Source: Torymus aiolomorphi
Lineage: Eukaryota; Arthropoda; Insecta; Hymenoptera; Torymidae
Length of the DNA stretch: 64,000 bases
Direction: 5' to 3'
Assembly (NCBI GenBank): GCA_036365515.1
Contig: CM070873.1
Span: 221,893,376 to 221,957,375, forward strand
The position numbers and the translations under genes were made by a program. Below, piece after piece: positions 56,226 to 64,000 of this stretch (its first letter is position 1; every line of letters starts with the position of its first letter). The notes under the pieces were generated by a model, which was not told the DNA's origin, searched no databases, and was given only the letters and a program-made list of their open reading frames with translations.

Positions 56226-57540
56226 TTAATATGCTATACAAAAAGTTTCAAGTTTTTGAGTTAAAAAATCATAAAAATTGAAGATTTATGAAAAAATTCA
56301 AAATTTTCAAAATTTTAATCAATTGTAACTTTAGAACGATTGCATATTTTACTCTAAAACTTTATATTTGTGTTTTCGGGCTAATTTGGAATAAGTACAA
56401 AAATTTTGAGCAGTTTTAAAATTTTGAGCTGAACAGTTGACATGAAGTTTCCTATATATATAATGCTTTATCATAGTAAATATTTTCGTAACATTGTTTA
56501 TGCATTCTTTCGTATTCTACTGTTTATATCTTATTAGTACCCACGCACACGCACGCACGCACACTATTCTAATTCATACTATGCATTACAATGTAATCAC
56601 TCCATTAATACTTTGTCAATTCAATTATTAGATAAGCTGTGCCGCTTCTGAAATCAGCCGTTTCTGGAATTATGACGTTTCTGAAATCAAGCGGTTCGGA
56701 TTTGATTCCAAAAATGGCTGGATGTTAGAAACGGATTAATGCCAGAAAGGTTTGATGGCAGAACGGACAGCGTTGACTCTAAAAGTGACACGAGTCAGAA
56801 TGGTCAGCTGCGAGCGGCGCGCGGCCAGCTGTGAACGGATCAGCGGCGGACGGCACGCATGAAGCGGGTAAAAAAATTATTCAAAATCTAGCTAGAGGTT
56901 ATACATTCAATTTACCGTAAAAAAGAAAAACTGTTTTCAATAGTGTGTTAAAAAATAAGTTTTTCTTATTCTCAGTAAATCGAACTTATATGCTAACAAA
57001 AATAAATTATTTTTATTATCTCTCTAAACAACTGTTAAGTCGCTTTTTAAAAAAAATTCAATTCCCCCCTCTCACTCTCTTGTCTACTCAACAACTGTAT
57101 AAGGACTCCACAAAACACTTTAGAAAGAGCATAAATATTCTTTATAAACAGCCAACAAGACGTTCTGTATAAGAATAATATACTAACAAACTTTATTTTG
57201 AAAGATCTACAGACTTCTTAAAAAAACATCCAAATTTAAAACTTTTGTGAATAACAATACTACCATTTGATAATGGTATTAAAAATATACTATAATAAAC
57301 TCTCATAACGTTATCACGCAATGTAATTATTATTTATTCTTATAAAGTTGCGAAATCAATCTAAAAAAACTTTTTACAAAAGTTTGAACTAAGGGAAGTA
57401 TAAGTGTCTTTCTCTCTCTCCCTCTCTCTCTCCTCTCTCCCTCTCTATCAACATCCGTCAAACTGAGTACCAAAAACTTTAATGAGAGCTTAAATATTTT
57501 TTTCATACAATCAACACATTTTAAAAAAAATAGTACATTA
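56226..57540. other. spacer of the tandem copy, no gene seen
   Basis: Matches 46020-47480 without the 153-bp MITE. CACGCACACGCACGCACGCA repeat near 56540 and a CT-rich run near 57410. No gene. Confidence 0.6.
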
Positions 57541-57885
57541 CGCAACTAATGCGTAAAGTGAGTCATTTTTGCAAGGATATTGTTTGTCGCCCGATCGAAG
57601 CCAGGGTAACAAGATACCTGTGCAAAGATTACTGGCTTTCGCACGTGTTGCGTTTACTATTTTTTATAACTGAGCGCGTAAAAATCTACGTTAAATCTCT
57701 GTTCAGCGTGCGTAAAGTATCCGGATTTCTTTCACGAGTGCGTAAAGTGAGTACTTTTCGCACTACTTCACGCACCGAGTGCGTAAAGTAAACACTTTAC
57801 GCATTAGTGAAAAAAGGGGTACTTTGCGTACGCTAAACAGGCATCTAAAGTCGAGTTTTACGCACTCAGTTATAAAAAATAATTT
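57541..57885. mobile_element. foldback with repeated GCGTAAAG words
   Basis: ATTTTTTATAACTGAGCGCG at 57657 is mirrored by ACGCACTCAGTTATAAAAAA at 57865. Between them GTGCGTAAAGT recurs in both orientations. It matches 47495-47690 only as far as about 57690, the edge of the tandem duplication. ORF 57549-57791 is incidental. Confidence 0.65.
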
Positions 57886-58277
57886 TTTAAGTAGGTTTTA
57901 ACAACACAATTTGTCTAGTTCTTTTATTTCTTTGAATCTCATCTATTCAACAAGCACTGATCTATAAATGGTAATTATTTTTTTTCATTACTGTACAAAT
58001 AATAATATTGTTAATATAAAAACCGCTGCCAATTCATTGGCACTTGGCTTCTTCAAAATTAATTTGTTGTGTTATTACATAAATTATTCCCTGTAAAAGT
58101 ACAATGAGAAGTAAACAATTCTGAGTTAAACAGACAGAGGTAAAAAAATACTATTTTGCTTTCTCCTAGAGGAAGCTTTGTAATAGTAAAATTTTAAGTT
58201 TCGTTAAATCGCTCTAGAAACCCGAATAGAGGTGATAGAAGTTCGAATCACATGATTTTAGAAAATGTCTGTATGGA

Positions 58278-58313
<36 letters not shown>

Positions 58314-58386
58314 CGCGCGCGAGTTAAGTTACAAGTCGGATATGCGACCGAAAAGAGGTGCCCTCACACAGGTAAAAAGGTAAGTA
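57886..58386. other. spacer with a GT/GC microsatellite
   Basis: No gene seen. A (GT)n run passing into (GC)n lies at about 58277-58321. Confidence 0.6.
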
Positions 58387-58604
58387 AATTAATTAATCAA
58401 ATGCGTTAATCAAGATACATTTATTAAAAAACGTCTGAACAGATTGGAAGCCAGACAGAGATTGCTCGTTGCTGGTGCGAGAGCCCACTAGGCAACAGCC
58501 TTATTATTATTCCATTGTCTTTTAACAATAGTAATGTTTACTCTTGCAGGTTCATTAGAAGATGCCAATCGATCGATATACTGTGCTGGAACGTTCATAT
58601 AACT
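58387..58604 (-). repeat. probable 3' LTR of the errantivirus-type retroelement
   Basis: On the minus strand a purine tract GGACAGGGAGG is followed by AGTTATATGAACG, an AGTTA-type LTR start common in errantiviruses. An AATAAA lies at about 58420, and an ATTAATTAATT end is proposed at 58387. The partner LTR is outside the window, so the limits, especially the 58387 end, are estimates. Confidence 0.5.
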
Positions 58605-60075
58605 CCTCCCTGTCCAAGTTGAAGGATGCCCTCGTCCTTTTTAAGTTGGATTTGTTGACATCTTTTATTTTTATTTTTAAATAGTAAATAAATTATTCCC
58701 ATTAAAATAATAAATATGGCCAATGTTAGTGAGGTTACAGATGTATGAAATTCAATCCCAAATTGCTTAAATGCTGGTGTAGCCCTTGTAGGTAAAATGA
58801 GAGTTTTCAATGGTTCAAAACTCCGTTGATGATTTTCAATAATTAAAGGTAAAACTTCTGGTTGTTTAAATTCTCTGAGATTGGTGTTATGACCTTGGAT
58901 ATAAATATCATTTCCCTGGAGAAGATGTATTCCTTGAATTGTTGTTTTTACTTTGTTATATTCAATTGTTATGGGATAATTACTTGATATTAAAGTCATA
59001 TTGTAAAGTAATGGGTATGCCAATATTAACGGTAGATTTGTTGAGATTATAATTGGCTTGGCTTCCTCAAAAATAATTTGATAACATAAATGGTTTGATG
59101 GATATATCAGTTGACATTTGTGAGAAAATATCTTCATTGGCCTTTCTAACAATTTCCATGGTGTAGTAATAATTTCTGACTGATTGCTGTAGTTGATTGT
59201 TGCAAGTCTTTGAAATAAGGAAAATTCGATAGGATTAAGGATTGGAATTTTAAGAGTATAGATTATAGAATCATGGATAGTTACGATTGATCCCTGAGCA
59301 AACGGAAAGCCTAATAAATTATGATAATGTAAAATTAATTCTTTTTGTGAGTAAAGTTCTAATAAATGAGATTTTACATCTGATATTTGTTCGTGAGACA
59401 AAATTTCTAAATTAAACATTTCTCCTGAAAAAACAATGACCTTTTAATTTTCCCTAATAAATTTAAAAACTGTTCTTCTTGTATTATTAGTGTAATGACA
59501 GCTTCGAAAAGATCAAATCGAGTATTTTGTTCATTAACTATGTTTGCAAGATTATGTAAATTTTTGTTAATTATTTCAGTATTATTATTTATATCTTTAG
59601 TTATTTTATTCATTACGCTAATTGATTTATTAAGTACTAAAATATCCTCATTTTGTTGTTGTTGTAATGCATTCAAATAATTATTTATTTCGTCTAAGTC
59701 ATCGGCATCTGGATTTCCAAAAATAAATTTAATGACTTTTCCTAATCCTTTTACCAATCCTCTTTTAGTTCTCTCGTATTCGTATTGTGGTGCAATTTCT
59801 TGTAAATCTTGGTAAATTTCGTTACATAATAGTCTCGCTTGAACTAATAAACTTGAATTCCTTAATTATTTTCACCAAGATAATAAAGTATAATCGGTGA
59901 GAATTTTGTTATAGGTATTATTAAGAGATGTTGTATTTATATAAAAATGTACGTAGTGATAATTTTCTATTATTCTTCCTATTCCTCGTTCATAGTCATA
60001 ATGCGTTGAATTTTGATTTATCTCCATACTCCTCGCAAATAGAATTGACGTCATCAGAATCAGTATCATCTTCAT
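58595..60075 (-). pseudogene. env: errantivirus envelope (baculovirus F-like), broken
   Basis: The minus-strand start at 60075 gives a hydrophobic signal peptide ([14 protein letters not shown]). Two in-frame stops follow close together (59872-59874 and 59866-59868). Further on, a furin-type site RTKR precedes GLVKGLGKVIKFIFGNPDADD-like fusion-peptide sequence at about 59700-59770, then a long heptad region rich in Asn/Ile. A frame change near 59410-59420 leads to the ectodomain remainder and a transmembrane segment near 58670-58750 with a short cytoplasmic tail. The family fuses membranes in insect endogenous retroviruses. This copy cannot encode a full-length product. The 5' end overlaps the end of pol, as is usual. 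Confidence 0.8.
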
Positions 60076-61540
60076 CTTCCTGAAAAAATGAAGAAACTTT
60101 TCTTAATTTTTTTGCACTTCTCAAATTATAACGACGCTTTTGGCCATGTACATAACAATCTAATGAGGGCCCTTTTTGTTTTTCTATCAATAATTTTTGA
60201 TAACGAGGTGCTATTTTGTCACGTTGTTGTTGATGTGTTTTTACAAATACCTCTTTATTTTCTAATGTTTTATTTGAATCAATAAGCAAGCGTTGATTTT
60301 CACGTTGCTTTTTATATAAATTTTCATAAAATGGAAGAATTTCGTTTTTTCTAATTTCATTATATTTTTCAATAGTATCAATATCGGGGTCTATAATATG
60401 CTTATGTAATTCATCATAAGGTCCATAAAGTAGAGTAAAAGGAGTATAATTTGTGGTAGAATGAATACTTTGATTATAAATTAATATTACAGTCGTCATA
60501 TGGTTTTTTGTTATTTCTCTTGGATTTTGGTCTATTAATATACTTAATTTTTCCTTTAATGTAGAATGAAGTCTTTCAATGGGTCCATTTGATGTATGTC
60601 TGTTAATTGTCGTTTGATGATATTCTATTTTATGAATTTTACGAAATTCTTTAAATACACTTGAATTAAATTCACTACCATTATCTGTAGTAATTTTATC
60701 TGGGAAATTATGATGTGATGCAAAATGCCGTAATTTGTTTAATACTGTAGTAGCATTTCCATCAGGTAAATGGTAAGCCTGAGCGTATTTTGAAAATATA
60801 TCTATTATCGTAAGAAATTTTTCTTTATTATAATGAAAAACATCCATATAAATATGTTGGAGAGGTCTATTTGCAATAATAGGTCCATATGACTCTGTTT
60901 TGTAAGGATTTCTCTCATACTTATGTTCAAGACATATTTCGCATTGGTTAATATAATTTTGAATAATTCTATCCATATTCATAGTATAAAATTTTCGTTT
61001 AAAGTGACCTGTTGTTTCTTGTATTCCATTGTGATTTTTGTTATGATATTTTTCTAATTCCTTCATAAAATTATTTCGGCTGATTGTAGGTGTATAAATA
61101 TTTGATTTAATTATTTTTAATTTCTCATTAAAATGATCTTTCAAAATTTGATAACTTAATATTTCCAATTCTTTGTTCATAAAATAAATACCGTACTGTT
61201 TATCTGGTTTTATATTTTCGTTAAAAAATTTAAGTAATTGTGTCTCAGCATTTTGCTTATTAATTTTGATAATATACTGTATTTTCAATTTATCTTCTAT
61301 AATTTTCACATCATAGTCCTTTCCTTCTTTGACTATTATACCATAGTTAAATGTATGAATATTCTTGTCTGTTATTGGTAATGAGAAAACTGGATTTTCT
61401 TCAGCAGTATGATTTGTTGCCAAATCATCTTCAAAAATTTCGTCAATCTCCTTAGCAGAAGAGGAAATATCACCAGACACCTGTGGTACCATTGAAAGTA
61501 GATCATCATTTTCTTCTTGAGCATTTACTTCTATTCGGCT
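59996..61540 (-). pseudogene. pol: errantivirus pol, integrase part (separated by a MITE)
   Basis: The ORF from 61492 (open upstream to the MITE) has a zinc-binding head ([10 protein letters not shown]...CEICLEHKY) and a DDE core: [25 protein letters not shown] and [14 protein letters not shown] basic C-terminal region ([16 protein letters not shown]) ends at 59996. The catalytic residues are all present. The frame on the other side of the 193-bp MITE is the same as that of the RT-RNaseH segment, so pol was a single reading frame here before the insertion. Confidence 0.85.
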
Positions 61541-61543
61541 TAA

Positions 61544-61736
61544 GGGGACGCCGCAGTTAATGTATTGTTATATGAAAGTACTGTAGTATATTTTATTTTC
61601 TAAATAAAAAAATATGACAATTTTCCAAAATCCAAGAGTTGTCCGCACTTGATATACAACTATTGAAGTGATTCCCAAAATTTCAGCTATGTCGGTTAAT
61701 TCTTTGAAAAACTAGTTCTGTTACTCCGGTATCCCG
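61544..61736. mobile_element. TTAA MITE, 193 bp, inside pol
   Basis: TTAA at 61540-61543 and 61737-61740. Ends GGGGACGCCGCAG and CTCCGGTATCCCG are imperfect inverted repeats. It splits pol between RNase H and integrase and brings in a stop. Confidence 0.8.
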
Positions 61737-63084
61737 TTAAAGCATCTGCGAAACTATTTTCACAACCCTTTTTATACCTTATCTCAAAAGCATATTCTTC
61801 TAACTTAATTCTCCGACGAATTAATCTTGAATTAGGTGTTTTGAGGGACCAAAGCCAAGTAAGTGGCTTATGATCAGTTTCGATGATAAATTTTCTTCCA
61901 AAAATATATGGTTGAAAATGTCTGCATGCTTCTACTATGGCTAATAACTCTTTTTCGATGGTAGAATAATTTTGTTCTGCAGAATTTAATGTCCTTGAAT
62001 AATATGAGATGAGTTGATGTTTATCTTGAGATAATACAGCTCCAACTGCAACATTTGATGCATCGGAAGTAATACAAAATGTTTTTGTAAAATCTGGATA
62101 TGTGAGAATAGGTGCATTTGAAATTATCTCTTTTAATTTATTAAGTACTTGGATATATTTTGTATTTTGGCAATCAATCTTTTCTCCTTTTTTAAGTACA
62201 TTTGCAAGAAGTTTAGCTATTTTTGCATAATCTCTTATAAATTTTCTATAATATCCAGTAAGTCCTAAAAATGCTTTTACTTCCTTCTGTGTTGTTGGTA
62301 AAGGGTATTTATTTATAGCATCAATCTTCTCTGGATTTGGTTTAATACCATTTGATGTAATAATATGACCTAAGAAAGGAACTTCTTTTCTTAAAAATTC
62401 ACTTTTATCTAGTTGTATTTTTAATCCATAATTCTTTAATTCATCTAATATTATTTTTAGATGTTGTAAATGTTCCTGTAACGATTTTGAAAATATTACA
62501 ATATCATCCATATATACAAAACAAAATTTATGTAAATATTTTCTTAAAACTTTATCCATCATTCTTTGAAAGGTTGCTGGGGCATTTTTTAAACCAAATG
62601 GCATTCGAAGGTATTCGTAATGTCCATTTTCTACAGTAAAAGCAGTTTTTTCGATTGAATCTTTATCAACTTTAATTTGACGAAATCCTTGAGCCAAATC
62701 TAAAGTTGTAAAATAAGCACATTTTCCCAAATTTTCTAAAATATCTTCCATCCTTGGAAGGGGATATTTATCTTCTATGGTGACATCGTTTAATTTTCTA
62801 TAATCAATCACCATTCTCCATTTCTTTTTACCGCTTGCATCCTGCTTTTTCGGCACAACCCATACAGGTGACGAATACGGTGAATTACTGGGTTGAATTA
62901 TTTCGTCTTTTAATAATTTTCTTACTTGCTCTTGTATTATCTCTTTTAAATGATACGGATACCGAAAACTTTTGACATATATTGGATGGTCGTCTTTTGT
63001 TCTGGTATTATGCGAAACCGCCATTGTCGCCGATAGCTTCTCGTCTTTGCGATAAAAACAGTCATTGTATTTCTGACATAACAT
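61696..63084 (-). pseudogene. pol: errantivirus pol, reverse transcriptase-RNase H part
   Basis: From 63084: connection segment, then SSPVWVVPKKQDASGKKKWR, YFTTLDLAQGFRQI, MPFGLKNAPATFQRMMD, the catalytic FVYMDDIVIFS, FLGHIITSNGI and the thumb FLGLTGYYRKFI. RNase H follows: ITSDASNVAVGAVLSQ, STIEKELLAIVEA and ETDHKPL. The order and spacing are those of Ty3/gypsy elements of the 17.6/297/gypsy group. The RNase H ends near FADAL, where the MITE is inserted. The upstream protease segment is in another frame because of an indel in TATATA at about 63087. Confidence 0.9.
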
Positions 63085-63510
63085 TATATAATCTTCTCCT
63101 TTTCCTCTGTATTCATATGGTTCGTTCTTATTTGTGACCTTGCGTCTTGATTATTATTTACACTTATGGCTTTACATTTTTCGGGTATATTATTTAAATA
63201 ATTTATTTCAAATTTTGCTGTACTAAAGATTTGTGTTTTATAATCAATGTTCGCTTTAAGTTTTTTTAAATCTTTATGTCCGATTAAACAATCATATTTA
63301 GAATGCCAAGGCAATATCAAAAAGGTGATAGGAGTATTATCTCCTAATTCGCGCAAAATGGGAAAAGTAAGTGCATGTGTTCCTTGCGACTTTCTGTGTA
63401 CGGACTTGATTTCGAATTCATGTGGAAAAATAAATTTTGAAAATAATTTATAAGCTATTTCCGGATTAATAATTGATGAAGACGCTCCGGAATCAATTAA
63501 TATTTTTAAT
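63084..63510 (-). pseudogene. pol: errantivirus aspartic protease segment
   Basis: In the minus-strand frame open from about 63510: PPLKILIDSGASSSIINPE, with the D-S-G active-site triplet, then a flap region and ITFLILPWHSKYDCLIGHKD, where C-L-I-G is the second conserved block. It overlaps the end of gag in the -1 frame, the usual way errantivirus pol is translated. The frame ends at 63084-63086 at an indel before RT. As a member of the pol polyprotein it would process gag-pol. Confidence 0.8.
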
Positions 63511-64000
63511 GGAGGGTTATAATATGAGGTAAATCGGGTAAATCTTCTAAATTATTTAAATTTACTGTTTTTCCTTGTGTAGAATCGAGTGCATTATTTA
63601 AATTAGAATCTTGGGGAAAATTTTCCTGATTAATAATTTCTTCGTTTTCATACTCAATTGTCCCTTCTTTAATGTTTGATGATTCTTCTTCATTAATAAA
63701 GTCGGTTGATTGCTCTTCTTGATAATGAAGTTCTTCTGAGATAAAGTTTGGAGGTCCTGTTCTCTTAAACATATTGTTTGTTCTCGGTATAAAATTATTT
63801 TGCATTGCAGAAGTACTCGGTCTATTATTAATATTACTATTTGGTCTACTACTATTTCTAGTATTAACTGACATTGGTGTAGGCTGATAAGTTTGTGGTC
63901 GAGATTGATTAGTATTTGAAGTATTATTAGTATTTCTTACAAAATTTTCAAAATTTATTGGTGTGAATTTAGGCGTAACTTGTGTAGTGATAGGTCGTGA
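63506..64000 (-). CDS. gag: errantivirus gag, C-terminal part, runs off the window
   Basis: Open from the window edge (64000) to a TAA at 63506-63508. Asn/Thr/Pro-rich start (TPINFENFVRNTNN), then RPNSNINNRPSTSAMQNNF and an acidic tail (EEEQ/NEEESSN, NLEDLPDLPHI). There is no CCHC zinc knuckle in the visible part, consistent with errantivirus gag. The N-terminus and 5' LTR lie beyond the window. Confidence 0.7.
   Translation of the reverse strand, partial: SRPITTQVTPKFTPINFENFVRNTNNTSNTNQSRPQTYQPTPMSVNTRNSSRPNSNINNRPSTSAMQNNFIPRTNNMFKRTGPPNFISEELHYQEEQSTDFINEEESSNIKEGTIEYENEEIINQENFPQDSNLNNALDSTQGKTVNLNNLEDLPDLPHIITLH

Overview
The window is eukaryotic and looks like an arthropod, most likely an insect. 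It is AT-rich, its intact genes are split by short GT-AG introns, and most of the rest is transposable elements, foldback MITEs and duplicated blocks. I cannot fix the order or species; a hymenopteran would fit but is not demonstrated.

1-6.8 kb: AT-rich DNA with a tRNA-like relic, a decayed repetitive invertebrate protein gene on the minus strand (2.1-3.8 kb), a minisatellite whose two halves lie in opposite orientation (4-5 kb), a tRNA-like inverted repeat (5.45-5.66 kb) and a 750-bp foldback element. A 34-bp stub of a trypsin-like protease exon 1 lies at 6.73-6.76 kb.

6,832-23,890: a Polinton/Maverick element with 5'-AG...CT-3' ends and a 6-bp target duplication (ATCATT), inserted in the promoter of that protease stub. 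Its terminal arms are unusually long. Each carries GC-rich repeats, an OB-like small ORF, a 176-aa ORF (both protein-identical between arms) and a minisatellite. The centre holds a frameshifted protein-primed type-B DNA polymerase, a small ORF that matches the PPP1R15/GADD34 PP1-eIF2alpha domain, and a truncated RVE integrase. No capsid, ATPase or protease gene is visible. A 3.5-kb TTAA-site DNA transposon is nested in the right arm only.

23.9-57.7 kb: a protease locus copied twice over. A large palindrome centred near 31.7 kb joins the disrupted copy (left) to an intact six-exon trypsin-like gene (39.1-40.7 kb). About 17 kb of that block was then duplicated in tandem (junction near 47.69 kb), giving a second intact gene (52.2-53.8 kb); the new copy lost the palindrome centre. 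Penelope GIY-YIG fragments, several TTAA, hAT-like and mariner-like MITEs and an element with hammerhead-ribozyme-like motifs are spread through the copies, and the other copy often gives the empty site.

57.9-64 kb: the 3' part of a Ty3/gypsy errantivirus-type retroelement on the minus strand (gag end, PR, RT-RNaseH, IN, env, probable LTR). It is inactivated by frameshifts, env stop codons and a TTAA MITE in pol. It runs off the right edge.
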